A DNA stretch of 64,000 nt, taken from NCBI GenBank assembly GCA_903861005.1, contig CAIOSP010000001.1:62001-126000 (forward strand), given 5' to 3'. The notes under the pieces were generated by a model. That model searched no databases, had not been told where the DNA came from, and saw only the letters and a list, made by a program, of their open reading frames with translations. Numbering within the stretch: position 1 is the first letter of the stretch; the number at the start of each line of letters is the position of its first letter. This DNA is from an uncultured Pseudomonadota bacterium. Lineage in GTDB: Bacteria > Myxococcota_A > UBA796 > GCA-2862545. The position numbers and the translations under genes are program-made. Below, in pieces: positions 46,858-55,792 of the stretch.

Positions 46858-46892
46858 TGGGTGCGGCCAATTGGTCGGCCCTTGGAGGTCTT

Positions 46893-47330
46893 ATGATCCG
46901 CGAACGACTCCGCGAAGTGCAGCAGGTTCCCCATCACCTCGTCACCCTCAGCGAAGGTGCCCGTGAGTGGGCGCTCCGTCGGGTGAGCGGCGCTCGTGAG
47001 CAGAGCGAGCAGCGCCTCTGGACCCTCCAGATGTCGGCCCTTGAGGGTGCCTCCAACCTCATTGACCGCGCCGCCAAGGTGCCGGCCCTCGAGCGCGTGA
47101 TCCCCAACGCCCGTGACCTGCTCACGGCCGTCGAGAAGGCCACGACCACCCCGCCCATGGTCGACTACGACGAGCTCAACGTCCGCAAGATCCTCGGGTC
47201 GCTGCACACGTTTGATCGCCTCGGCCTGTTGCGCATCCAGCACCATGAGGCCGCGGGCAAGAACCGCAAGACCATCCTCGACGCCGTGCAGCGCGAACTC
47301 GACCGCCGCATCCGCCTCGCCGCAGCCTAG
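46893..47330 (+). CDS. Hypothetical cytoplasmic protein, helical
   Basis: 145 residues from the ATG at 46893, with GGAGG 4 bases upstream. Two helical halves: residues 1-75 are Glu/Arg/Leu-rich amphipathic (REQSEQRLWTLQMSALEGA), residues 90-140 hold DYDELNVRKILGSLHTFDRLGLLRIQHHEAAGKNRKT. The amphipathic pattern vaguely recalls granule-associated phasin-like proteins, but I cannot support a family. It has its own promoter-like and terminator-like signals, so it is probably monocistronic. Confidence 0.75.
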   Translation: MIRERLREVQQVPHHLVTLSEGAREWALRRVSGAREQSEQRLWTLQMSALEGASNLIDRAAKVPALERVIPNARDLLTAVEKATTTPPMVDYDELNVRKILGSLHTFDRLGLLRIQHHEAAGKNRKTILDAVQRELDRRIRLAAA

Positions 47331-47338
47331 CGCTTCGT

Positions 47339-47386
47339 CGCCGTCCGGCTTCGTCGCGCGCGCTTGACGACGGAGCCTGGACGGCG
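47339..47386 (+). terminator. Long interrupted hairpin
   Basis: CGCCGTCC (47339-47346) pairs with GGACGGCG (47379-47386); inside, GGCT pairs with AGCC and TCGTC with GACGA, with small bulges, around a GC-rich loop. It begins 8 bases after the stop at 47330. No T-run. Confidence 0.5.
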
Positions 47387-47473
47387 CACGTTCCGGGGCT
47401 CGCACGTAGACGCGCGCGCGACGGGTCGTCTTCTTCGGAATGCGGTCCCCGTCGCGACCCGTCCGGGGAAGCC

Positions 47474-48733
47474 TTGACCACGAGCCCGCGCACCTTCGAC
47501 CTGACGCTTCAGCCCATCCGGCTGGAGGCGGGTGTCGCCCTGCGCTCGCTGGTCGTGCACGGCTGGTGGTCCGGGCCTGAGCAAGACCTGGAGGCGCTGG
47601 CCGCCCTCGGTGCCACCGAGCCTGGGCCGGACGAGGGCCAATCGGTGCTCCCACCCAAGTCGGATGAGCCCAAGCTGCGGGTCGCGCTGGACCCCGCCGT
47701 GCCCACCATCCTTTGTGTACACGCGCTCACCGGAGACGCGCGCGCCGGCGGGCCCGGCGGCTGGTGGGAGCCGCTGATCGGCCCGGGCGGCGCCATCGAC
47801 ACCACGCGCTTCCGCGTGCTCGGCTTCAACAACCTCGGCAGCTGCTACGGCACCACCGGCCCCGTGGACCCTGAGTTCCCCCGGCTGGCACAGGTGCCCG
47901 GCGCCATAGCCGCGGCGGGCAAGGGCGGCTTTGAGCTCCCCGAGGCCGAGATGCCGGCGCCCATCACCACCTGGGACCAGGCCCGCACCATCCTGCTCGC
48001 CCTCGACGCGCTGGGCGTGGGAGAGGTCGCGCTGGTCTGCGGCGGGTCGGTGGGCGGCATGATCGCGACGGCGCTGGCCACGTTAGCGCCGGAGCGATTC
48101 CCCCGCGTGCTCGCCCTGGCGGCGCTCGATCGCGCCACGCCCTGGATCATCGGGTGGAACCACATCGGCCGCCAGGCCATCGCCGAGGCCCTCCGCTACG
48201 GCGAGGACCCGTCACGCATGTTGGCCCTGGCTCGTCAGATCGCGCACATGACCTACCGCGCGGGCGCGGGGCTGATGGAGCGACACGGACGCCGCATGGT
48301 CGGCACCGACGCCACGTGGTCACCGCGCGCGCCCTACGCCGTGCAGACCTACCTGGAGCACCAAGGCACACGGCTGGTGCGTCGCTACCACCCCCTCGCC
48401 TACCTCTGCCAGATCGACGCGATGGACCACCATGATCTGGCGCGACGGCCACCGGACCCGGACCCGCACGAGACCTGGACCGTGCAAGACCCTTGGCCGG
48501 GCCTGGGCCGCATGAGCGGGCGACTCGATGCCATCGCCATCGACACCGACGAGCTGTTCTTCGCCCGTGAGATCCACGACATGGTCGTACGGCACCGCAT
48601 GCACGGCCACGACGCAACCTGGGAGCTCCTGTCCAGCCCACATGGCCATGACGCCTTCCTGCTCGCGTGGGAGCCCTTGCAGCGCATGGTGGAAGCCTGC
48701 GTGCGTCGAATCACCCCCCAGGAGCGTCCGTGA
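47474..48733 (+). CDS. metX: Homoserine O-acetyltransferase-family enzyme (MetX)
   Basis: 419 residues, alpha/beta hydrolase fold. The nucleophile elbow is GGSVGGM (Ser192; usually GGSMGGM), the acid is in AIDTDELF and the His in SPHGHDAFL. It activates homoserine with acetyl-CoA (or succinyl-CoA in some family members) for methionine synthesis in the cytoplasm. TTG 47474 has GGGGAA 5 bases upstream. Its stop overlaps the next start as GTGA, so it is translationally coupled to thrA, which supplies homoserine. Confidence 0.9.
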   Translation: MTTSPRTFDLTLQPIRLEAGVALRSLVVHGWWSGPEQDLEALAALGATEPGPDEGQSVLPPKSDEPKLRVALDPAVPTILCVHALTGDARAGGPGGWWEPLIGPGGAIDTTRFRVLGFNNLGSCYGTTGPVDPEFPRLAQVPGAIAAAGKGGFELPEAEMPAPITTWDQARTILLALDALGVGEVALVCGGSVGGMIATALATLAPERFPRVLALAALDRATPWIIGWNHIGRQAIAEALRYGEDPSRMLALARQIAHMTYRAGAGLMERHGRRMVGTDATWSPRAPYAVQTYLEHQGTRLVRRYHPLAYLCQIDAMDHHDLARRPPDPDPHETWTVQDPWPGLGRMSGRLDAIAIDTDELFFAREIHDMVVRHRMHGHDATWELLSSPHGHDAFLLAWEPLQRMVEACVRRITPQERP

Positions 48734-51228
48734 CTCGGATCCGCGTGTTGAAATTCGGCGGCTCCGCCTTCGTCGGCGCCGACCGCGCTGAGCAGGCCTT
48801 TGCCCTCCTCCAACGAGAGTTGGCGCTCGGCCCCATCGCCGTCGTCGTGTCCGCGATCGGGCACACCACGGACCGGCTCCTGAGCGCTGCGCGCCTGGCG
48901 TCCCGCGGCCTGGAGGTCGAGGCCGAGCGCGAGGTCGACGCGATCGTCGCCTACGTCTTCAATGAGCCCGCTCTGGCGGCCGCGCTGACGGACGACGCCC
49001 AGCGGCAGCTCGACGGCCTGATCGGCGAGCTTCGCAAGCTCCTGTACGGCGTGAGCCTTCTGCGCGAGCACTCCGCCGCCAGCCTCGACTTGATCCTGAG
49101 CTTTGGCGAACGGATCGCCGCCCACGCGGTCTCCGCGGTGCTGGCCTCACGTCAGATCGCGGCCATGCCTGTCGACGCGCGCGACCTGATCTGCACGAAC
49201 GTTCGCTTCGGCGACGCGCTCGTGGACTGGGACCGCACCGCCGCCAGCATCCACGACGCGGCAATCGCCTGGAACGGCAAGGTGCCCGTGATCACGGGCT
49301 TCCTGGGTCGCGCGCCGGATGGTCGCACGACCACGCTCGGTCGCAACGGCTCCGACTACACGGCGACCCTGCTCGCCCGCGCGCTGGGCGCCGCCGAGGT
49401 CCAGTTCTGGTCGGATGTCCCCGGCGTCATGACCGCCGATCCGGCCCTGGTGGACGAGGCGTGGCCGCTCGCACGCATGACGTACGCGGAGGCCTTGGAG
49501 CTCGCGACCTTCGGGGCGCGCGTCTTCCACCCCCGAACCATGATCCCGCTGATGGAGTCGGGCATCCCGCTGCGTCTGCGCAACACGCTGGAGCCCGACG
49601 CCCCCGGCACCCGCGTCGACGCGGCCGGAGACTTGAACAGCCAGCGCGCCACCTGCGTCACCTCGCTGGAGAACCAGGCGATGCTCGACGTCCAGGCGCG
49701 CCGCCTGGAGCACCACGCCGGGGTCGCCGAGCGCGTGCAGTCCGCCTTGGCCCAAGACAACGTGTCGGTCTGGATGATGACCCAGTCCGCGATGGGCCAG
49801 GCGATCAGCGCGGTCGTCCCGATGGCCGACGCCGACCGCGCCATCCAGGCCATCGAGCGCGCCCTCGCGCCCGAGCTGTCGCGCGGCGACTTCCTGCCAA
49901 TCGGCGTTCAGCGTCCGGTCACGTTGCTCACGCTCGTCGCCGAGGCCATGGGACGCACCCCCAACGTCGCCGGCCGGATGTTCAGCGCGCTGGGCAACAT
50001 CGGCATCTCGGTTCACGCGATCGGCCAGTCCGCGTCGTCTCGCTCCGTGAGCTGCGTGGTCCACGCGCGCGACACCCGCGACGCGGTCCGCGCGGTGCAC
50101 GCCGGGTTCAACCTCACCCACCAGCGTATCAGCATGCTGGTGATGGGCACCGGCGTCGTGGGCGCCGAGCTGATCGGCCAAGTGCGCGACCAGGCCGCGG
50201 GCCTTCGGGATCGCAACGACTTGTTCCCCGTGATCGTTGGTCTCGCGACCTCACGTCGGATCGTCTTCGATCCGGACGGTCTGGACGCCGCCCGCGCCAA
50301 CGAGCTCCTCGCCGACACGCCCGAGGTCAAGCATGGCCCTGGCGGGCCCGTGAGCCCCGCGGTGCTGGACCGCCTCGCGCGCCTCACGGCACCGGTCCTG
50401 GTCGACTGCACCGGCGCCGACGGAATGGAGTCGCTTTACGAGGCTGCGTTCGCGCGCGGCATCCACGTGGTCGCGGCCAACAAGAAGCCGCTCACGCTGC
50501 CCACCGCGCAGCGCGACGCCCTGCTCGACTCGGCCCGCAAGCACCACCGCGCCTACCGATACGAGACGACCGTCGGCGCCAGCCTGCCCGTGATCGAGAC
50601 GCTGCAGAACCTCGTCCAGACCGGCGACACGGTAGAGTTGATCGAGGGCTCGTTCTCCGGCACGCTGGGCTACCTCACCAACGAGCTGATGGCGGGCGTG
50701 CCGCTCGACAAGGCCGTACGCGTGGCCAAGGAGCTGGGCTACACCGAGCCGCTCCCGCAGGACGACCTGTCGGGCCTGGACGTGGCCCGCAAGGCGATCA
50801 TCCTCGCCCGTGAGCTCGGCATGCAGGTGGAGCTGGCCGACATCCAACTCACGCCGCTCGTCCCCGACCACGTCCTCGCCAACCGTGACCTCACGTCCTT
50901 TTTCCAGGCGTTGGCCGACTACGCGCCGACCATGGAGGAGACCGTGAGCCGCTATCGGACGGAGGGCAAGGTGCTTCGGTACCTGGCCCGCGTGGATCCG
51001 GGCGCCGCAGCGCGCGGTGAGCCCGCACTCACGGTGGGCCCGGTGGGCGTGCCTCTCGACCACCCGGGCGCGCGTCTGCGCGGGAGCGAGGCCTTCGTGG
51101 CGTTCACCACCCACCGCTACAAGACCTACCCGCTGCTGGTGCAGGGCTCCGGAGCCGGGGGCGCGGTCACCGCCGCGGGCGTGCTCGCCGACGTGCTCCG
51201 CATCGTCGCGACGCTGCGCGGCCGATGA
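48730..51228 (+). CDS. thrA: Bifunctional aspartokinase / homoserine dehydrogenase
   Basis: 832 residues, the size of E. coli ThrA. Aspartokinase: KFGGSAFVGADRA at the start (usually KFGGTS), then LGRNGSDYTATLLA and FGARVFHPRT. Two ACT regions around 320-470 allow feedback binding. Homoserine dehydrogenase starts near 475 with the NAD(P) motif GTGVVGAELIG and has NKKPLTLP and EGSFSGTLGYL. It catalyses the first and third steps from aspartate to homoserine. GTG 48730 has AGGAG 5 bases upstream. Coupled to metX. Confidence 0.95.
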   Translation: MTRIRVLKFGGSAFVGADRAEQAFALLQRELALGPIAVVVSAIGHTTDRLLSAARLASRGLEVEAEREVDAIVAYVFNEPALAAALTDDAQRQLDGLIGELRKLLYGVSLLREHSAASLDLILSFGERIAAHAVSAVLASRQIAAMPVDARDLICTNVRFGDALVDWDRTAASIHDAAIAWNGKVPVITGFLGRAPDGRTTTLGRNGSDYTATLLARALGAAEVQFWSDVPGVMTADPALVDEAWPLARMTYAEALELATFGARVFHPRTMIPLMESGIPLRLRNTLEPDAPGTRVDAAGDLNSQRATCVTSLENQAMLDVQARRLEHHAGVAERVQSALAQDNVSVWMMTQSAMGQAISAVVPMADADRAIQAIERALAPELSRGDFLPIGVQRPVTLLTLVAEAMGRTPNVAGRMFSALGNIGISVHAIGQSASSRSVSCVVHARDTRDAVRAVHAGFNLTHQRISMLVMGTGVVGAELIGQVRDQAAGLRDRNDLFPVIVGLATSRRIVFDPDGLDAARANELLADTPEVKHGPGGPVSPAVLDRLARLTAPVLVDCTGADGMESLYEAAFARGIHVVAANKKPLTLPTAQRDALLDSARKHHRAYRYETTVGASLPVIETLQNLVQTGDTVELIEGSFSGTLGYLTNELMAGVPLDKAVRVAKELGYTEPLPQDDLSGLDVARKAIILARELGMQVELADIQLTPLVPDHVLANRDLTSFFQALADYAPTMEETVSRYRTEGKVLRYLARVDPGAAARGEPALTVGPVGVPLDHPGARLRGSEAFVAFTTHRYKTYPLLVQGSGAGGAVTAAGVLADVLRIVATLRGR

Positions 51229-51350
51229 GCTCCCGTGAGCCAATGCTCACCGGCATTCTCGGGGTTCGGCCGCGCGGACCCATGTCGGCGGACCGCCAAT
51301 TTCCATCTCGAGCATCGAGGGCCAGTGGGTGGTGGTGTTACCGCCCATCC

Positions 51351-51710
51351 ATGCGCTTGATCTGTCTGCTCCCCGCGCTCTTGGGTGCGTGCGCCATGTC
51401 AGAGGACCACTTCGGAGACGAGGTGGCCGACCGTTGGTGCGTCCGTCAGAAGGCCTGTGACGAGGACGCGTTCTTCGAGCAGTGGCTGCTCGGTACGCCC
51501 GACTGCCGCGCCGCCGTGTCCGATCAGGTCGACGACAACCGCTACGGGAACGGCGACGCCGCCTGCAGCTACGACGCGGACCTGGCCAAGGACTGCGTGA
51601 CCCAAGTCGAGGACGCCACCTGCGACGAACTGCTGGCGAGCAACTTCGTCGACCACTGCGCGCGGGACGTCTGGGACTGCATCTCCATCGTCAACCCGGG
51701 TGCACCATGA
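51351..51710 (+). CDS. Cys-rich lipoprotein, unknown function
   Basis: 119 residues. Signal MRLICLLPALLGAC with lipobox LGAC. The mature part has ten further Cys in spaced pairs (CVRQKAC, then TPDCRA, AACSYDADLAKDCV, ATCDE, HCARDVWDC), probably disulphide-bonded outside the cytoplasm. It resembles the lipoprotein at 56602 in its Cys-x5-Cys start and its ACxYDxxLxxxCV-like middle. The SD is weak. Stop and next start overlap as ATGA. Confidence 0.75.
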   Translation: MRLICLLPALLGACAMSEDHFGDEVADRWCVRQKACDEDAFFEQWLLGTPDCRAAVSDQVDDNRYGNGDAACSYDADLAKDCVTQVEDATCDELLASNFVDHCARDVWDCISIVNPGAP

Positions 51711-52537
51711 AGCTCACGCTTGGACTCACGCTGTTCCTGGCGGGCTGTACGTGCAGCTCCCCCGCGACGCCGCCCCCCGTGGCCGAGGCTCCGGCGGTCG
51801 CCCCCGCGCCTGAGGCCCCCCAGCCTGTCGACCACGGCGCGGTGATGTACGAGTGGCACACGCGCCTGCCGACGGGTGCGTTCACCGGCTTGCGCGCGTT
51901 TGCAGATGGCGCCGTCGAGATTGGCGGCACAGGTCCGCGCGGCCTGTCCTGGGCGCCGCTGCGGCAGATGGGTCCAGGCGAGCTCGTGCTGTTCGAAAAC
52001 ATCCGGAACGGGCCCAACCTGGCCGGTCTCCCCAAGCTCATCCCTGACGCCGCCGCGCCCATCGACGAGCGCGTGAGCTATACCCTCACGACCACGGCCG
52101 GTGAGCGGAATATCCTGGTCGAAGGCGCCCGACGGACGCGCATCCCGGCGCTCGAGGAGCTCGACCACCTGCTGTCGGGTGACGCGGGGCTTCCGCGACG
52201 CTCGTGGGTCACGGCGACCACGGCCGGTGGCCCGCGTGAGGTGGCCGTGGCCTGTGACGCGCTGTCTCAGCGCGCGTTCCGTGGTGTGGCGATGGCGATC
52301 CAGGGCGTCCCCACGCCGGACACCCAGGCGCCGACCAGCACCGCGATCGTCCGGATAGAGAACGTGTCCCTGCTGCGCAGCGACGTCCTTGAGGTCCGTG
52401 AGGATGGCGCGCTCGTTCGCCAGGACGACGAGGGCGCGATGCACGTGGGGCGCCTCGACGCCGCCCATCTGGCGACGCTACGCTCCGCGCTCGACAGCCT
52501 GCCGTGGGACAAGACCGACACGCTCTGCGTGCCCTGA
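51707..52537 (+). CDS. Putative lipoprotein, unknown function
   Basis: 276 residues. Signal MKLTLGLTLFLAGC, lipobox LAGC, then CTCSSPATPPP and a Pro/Ala-rich linker to about residue 42. The domain after it is beta-rich, with repeated strand/turn stretches (GAFTGLRAFADGAVEIGG, then DVLEVREDGALVRQDDEGAMHVG). No family recognised. It is translationally coupled to the Cys-rich lipoprotein before it. Confidence 0.75.
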   Translation: MKLTLGLTLFLAGCTCSSPATPPPVAEAPAVAPAPEAPQPVDHGAVMYEWHTRLPTGAFTGLRAFADGAVEIGGTGPRGLSWAPLRQMGPGELVLFENIRNGPNLAGLPKLIPDAAAPIDERVSYTLTTTAGERNILVEGARRTRIPALEELDHLLSGDAGLPRRSWVTATTAGGPREVAVACDALSQRAFRGVAMAIQGVPTPDTQAPTSTAIVRIENVSLLRSDVLEVREDGALVRQDDEGAMHVGRLDAAHLATLRSALDSLPWDKTDTLCVP

Positions 52538-52606
52538 GCACCTTCGACCGTCGTCGTTCCTCCGCCGGCGTGGGCAGCCCGAGATACAATCGCGCTGAGG
52601 TCGACG

Positions 52607-53518
52607 ATGGACATCGCGATCACGAACGTAGGCCTGGATCTTGGCGGCGAGCGCCGCGGCACCGACATGGGGCCCAGCGCCATCCATGTGGCGGGCGTCG
52701 TGCCCAGGCTGCGGGCGCTCGGTCATCAGGTGGCGGTCGTTCGCGACGTGAAGGTCGGCTCGTACGAGGCCTCGGCGGCCGACGTGGGTGACCCGCGCGC
52801 GCGCTTCCTCCCCCAAATCCGGGACTGCGTCGCCCACATCGCGAAGCACGTGTTCAGCGACGCGCAGCAGGGTCTGTTCCCTGTCGTGCTCGGTGGCGAT
52901 CACGCGCAGGCGATGGGCACGGTGGCAGGGCTCGCGAAGCACTACCGCCAGACCGGACGCAAGCTCGGCCTGGTCTGGGTGGACGCCCACACCGACATGA
53001 ACACGCCGGGCTCCACGCCCTCGGGCAATATCCACGGGATGCCGTTGGCGGTGCTGTTGGGGCACGGGCCGCAGTCGCTGCTGGACGCGTGCGGCGAGTC
53101 TCCGGTCGTCGACCCGGCGAACGTCGTGATCTTGGGCGTGCGCGACGTGGACGCGACCGAGCTCCCACTGGTCAAGCAGCTCGGGGTGCGCGTCTACACC
53201 ATGAGCGAGCTGGACGCGCGCGGCACCAACGTCTGCGTCCAAGAGGCCTTCGAGGGCTTGCGGTCCCGCACGGACGGCATCCACCTGTCCTTCGACCTGG
53301 ACGGCGTGGACCCCTCCGAGGCGCCAGGGGTGGGCACGCCCGTGCCCGGCGGCCTCTCGCTGCGCGAGTCACTTTTCCTGTGCGAGGTCGCCCACCGAAC
53401 GGGCCGCCTGGCCGGCATGGAGCTGGTGGAGCTGAACCCGACCCTCGATGTGCGGAACCAGACCGGCCAGCTGGCAGTGTGGCTGCTGCTGTCGGCGCTC
53501 GGAAAGTCGATCCTGTGA
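52607..53518 (+). CDS. Arginase
   Basis: 303 residues of the ureohydrolase fold. Manganese ligands: His99 in GGDHA, Asp126, His128 and Asp130 in WVDAHTDMN, and two Asp in SFDLDGVDP near residues 230-235. The loop NTPGSTPSGNIHGMP is typical of true arginases (substrate Asn and Ser) rather than agmatinases. It converts arginine to ornithine and urea in the cytoplasm. GAGG lies 6 bases before the ATG. No ornithine-using gene is adjacent, so it may stand alone. Confidence 0.93.
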   Translation: MDIAITNVGLDLGGERRGTDMGPSAIHVAGVVPRLRALGHQVAVVRDVKVGSYEASAADVGDPRARFLPQIRDCVAHIAKHVFSDAQQGLFPVVLGGDHAQAMGTVAGLAKHYRQTGRKLGLVWVDAHTDMNTPGSTPSGNIHGMPLAVLLGHGPQSLLDACGESPVVDPANVVILGVRDVDATELPLVKQLGVRVYTMSELDARGTNVCVQEAFEGLRSRTDGIHLSFDLDGVDPSEAPGVGTPVPGGLSLRESLFLCEVAHRTGRLAGMELVELNPTLDVRNQTGQLAVWLLLSALGKSIL

Positions 53519-53612
53519 GGTACGGCCGTAAGGCATCCGCGAGATCGCCGTTGGGGTGGGCAAGCGGAGACGCGCGCCCGACGACCCGTCGCAGCCGGCC
53601 CGCGGAGACCTC

Positions 53613-54146
53613 ATGCCGCGCTTGATCGCCCTCCTGCTGCTCGCGTCGTGCGCCAAGGCGGTGCCTGTCGAGGCGACCGCACAGGCCCTCGAACCCAACG
53701 AAGTGACCGTGCAGAAGGACCCGAACGCACTGCACAAGGCCAGCGACGTCATCGAGGTTGGACCCGGGGGCGCCTACCTGCCCCCCTGCGTGGCCGATCT
53801 CACGCTGGGCATGCCCATGGCGAGCGTCGAGCCGCTCCACGCCATGACGCCGGCCGACTCGCTCCTCGACTTCCGACTGCAGCGTGAGCAGGCTTTCGCT
53901 GCTGGACCTGTGTCCAACGTCACCTACTACTTCGACGGTGATCTGCCGGGTCACCCGCTCTACGAGCTGATCGTCGAGTGGCGCGTCCCCGCCGAGCGCG
54001 ACCTCTGGCTCAAGGCCACGCTCGGCGCACCCAACGCGGGGGACCAGTGGTCGGTCTCCGGGCTTGAGTGGCCGGTCCGCGCCTGGGTTTTCGACAACCG
54101 CTACGTGGTCGCCGCCGGGATGCCCGGCACCGAGTGGGCCGAGTAG
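53613..54146 (+). CDS. Putative lipoprotein, unknown function
   Basis: 177 residues. Short signal MPRLIALLLLASC, lipobox LASC. The mature part has LPPCVADLTLGMPMASVEPLHAM and strand-rich YYFDGDLPGHPLYELIVEWRV, resembling small periplasmic proteins with a helix-sheet fold, but no family is certain. ATG 53613 was chosen for GGAG 5 bases upstream. It follows arginase by 94 bases and converges on the next small gene with a 6-base gap. Confidence 0.75.
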   Translation: MPRLIALLLLASCAKAVPVEATAQALEPNEVTVQKDPNALHKASDVIEVGPGGAYLPPCVADLTLGMPMASVEPLHAMTPADSLLDFRLQREQAFAAGPVSNVTYYFDGDLPGHPLYELIVEWRVPAERDLWLKATLGAPNAGDQWSVSGLEWPVRAWVFDNRYVVAAGMPGTEWAE

Positions 54147-54152
54147 GCCTCG

Positions 54153-54422
54153 CTAGTGAACGGCGGCCGCCGTGGACTTCATCTCGACGTCGAAGTTGGT
54201 CCGGTACTGGGTCATGGGGTCGAAGGCGCTCATGCGGCGGTCCATGATCGGCGTGATCTGCGGCTTCACGATCGTCGCGTCGATCAGCGTCGGGTCCATG
54301 ATGTCGATCCGGGTCTCCTTGGCGTAGATCACGGCCACGCCGGTCTCTGGGTCGGTCTCGACTTCCTGGGCGGCGGCGGCCGTGGCGAGCGCGAGGCCCG
54401 CGAGGATGATCCAAGTGCGCAT
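54153..54422 (-). CDS. Small exported protein, unknown function
   Basis: 89 residues. Signal peptide MRTWIILAGLALATAAAAQ, cleaved after Ala. The mature 70 residues are acidic/Met-rich (RIDIMDPTLIDATIVKPQITPIMDRRM). No family recognised. AGGAGG lies 5 bases before the ATG at 54422; the SD overlaps the foot of a bulged inverted repeat (54431-54441 with 54448-54461). Confidence 0.75.
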   Translation of the reverse strand: MRTWIILAGLALATAAAAQEVETDPETGVAVIYAKETRIDIMDPTLIDATIVKPQITPIMDRRMSAFDPMTQYRTNFDVEMKSTAAAVH

Positions 54423-54668
54423 GCACACCTCCTGATGGCGGGGAAGACCGCCACGATCAGGATGCGCTCGCCGGAACCAAGCCGCAGTCAGCGGACCGTC
54501 AACCGCGTTGAACGGTGCGACTTCTCACCACGCCGCGCCCCACCTGTCCGGGTGGGCGCGCCGTCGCATGGCTGGCGGCCCAGCCACGGGGCTTGAACGT
54601 GACGGATGCGCGCCGAATGCGCCCGAGCCCGCGGATCTGCGTTAGTCGGCGCCGCCCGAGGAGAGCCC

Positions 54669-55790
54669 ATGACCGCGCCCCTGCTGCTCACGCCTGGCCC
54701 GCTGACCACGTCTGACGCCGTCCGCGCCGCGATGACGGTGGACTGGGGCTCCCGCGACCCTTTGTTCGTCGCCATGTCCGACGAGGTCCGCGCCACGGTC
54801 GCCACGCTCGCAGGCCCGGCCGACCAGGTCGTGTGTGTACCCGTACAGGGCAGCGGCACCTTCGCGGTCGAGGCGACGATCGGCACGCTGCTCCCGCGCG
54901 ACGGGCGGCTGCTGGTGCTCGTGAACGGCGCGTACGGTCATCGCATGGTGCAGATCGCGCGCACGGTGGGCCGCAGCGTCACCGCCTATGAGTGGGTGGA
55001 AGACGCGCCGGTCGACCCCACGCAGGTCGACGCGTTGCTCGCGGCGGACGCAGCCATCACCCACGTCGCCGTCGTGTACTGCGAGACCACCACCGGCATC
55101 CTCAACCCGCTGCGGGAGATCGCCGCCGTGGTCGCGCGACACGGTCGGCGCCTGCTGATCGACGCGATGTCCGCGTTCGGCGCGCTGCCGCTGACGCTTG
55201 CCGACGTGCCCTTTGACGCGGTGATGGCGTCCTCCAACAAGTGCCTGGAGGGCGTGCCCGGCATCGGCTTCGTCATTGTGCGCCGTGAGGTCCTGGCCAC
55301 CTGCAAGGGCAACGCGCACTCGGTCGCGCTCGATCTGTACGACCAGGCCGCGCGCTTCGAAAAGGACGGGCAGTGGCGCTTCACGCCGCCGACGCACGTG
55401 CTCGCCGCGCTCCACGCGGCGATCGTCGCACACCGCGCCGAGGGTGGCGTGGCGGGCCGTGGCGGACGCTACCTGGAGAACCGCGACATCCTCATGGCCG
55501 GCATGCGCGCGCTGGGGTTCCAGACGCTGCTGCCCGACGCGCTGCAGGCCCCGATCATCATCACGTTCCTGCAGCCCGCCTCGACTTCGTACGAGTTCGA
55601 GCGCTTCTACGACGCGCTTCGTCGGCGCGGCTTCGCGATCTACCCGGGCAAGCTCACCGTCGCGGACACGTTCCGCGTGGGCTGCATCGGGCAGGTGTTC
55701 CCCGACGACATCCGCCGCTTCCTCGTCGCCGTCCGCGAGGCGATGAACGAGCTGGGCATGACCGACGGCGCCGCCGTCACCGTGGAGTGA
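54669..55790 (+). CDS. phnW: 2-Aminoethylphosphonate:pyruvate transaminase
   Basis: 373 residues, fold type I PLP enzyme. The PLP lysine is Lys191 in ASSNKCLEGVPG; LLTPGPLTTSDAVR opens the protein and DAMSAFGALP holds the PLP-binding Asp. It transfers the amino group of 2-aminoethylphosphonate to pyruvate, giving phosphonoacetaldehyde. GGAG lies 5 bases before ATG 54669. phnX begins 2 bases after its stop, so the two form the complete two-step AEP breakdown pathway. Confidence 0.95.
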   Translation: MTAPLLLTPGPLTTSDAVRAAMTVDWGSRDPLFVAMSDEVRATVATLAGPADQVVCVPVQGSGTFAVEATIGTLLPRDGRLLVLVNGAYGHRMVQIARTVGRSVTAYEWVEDAPVDPTQVDALLAADAAITHVAVVYCETTTGILNPLREIAAVVARHGRRLLIDAMSAFGALPLTLADVPFDAVMASSNKCLEGVPGIGFVIVRREVLATCKGNAHSVALDLYDQAARFEKDGQWRFTPPTHVLAALHAAIVAHRAEGGVAGRGGRYLENRDILMAGMRALGFQTLLPDALQAPIIITFLQPASTSYEFERFYDALRRRGFAIYPGKLTVADTFRVGCIGQVFPDDIRRFLVAVREAMNELGMTDGAAVTVE

Positions 55791-55792
55791 GC

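Larger units (their letters stand above)
46514..46892. other. Intergenic region after clpB, 379 bases
   Basis: No gene found. The first 50 bases hold a hairpin (46523-46556). From about 46560 to 46860 the sequence is clearly AT-richer than the genome (AAAAACAAATTCGAGAC, GTAAAAACTACACTTTAAGC), which could hold a small RNA or an extended promoter; no structure identifies one. A sigma-70-like promoter is at 46829-46857. Confidence 0.55.
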
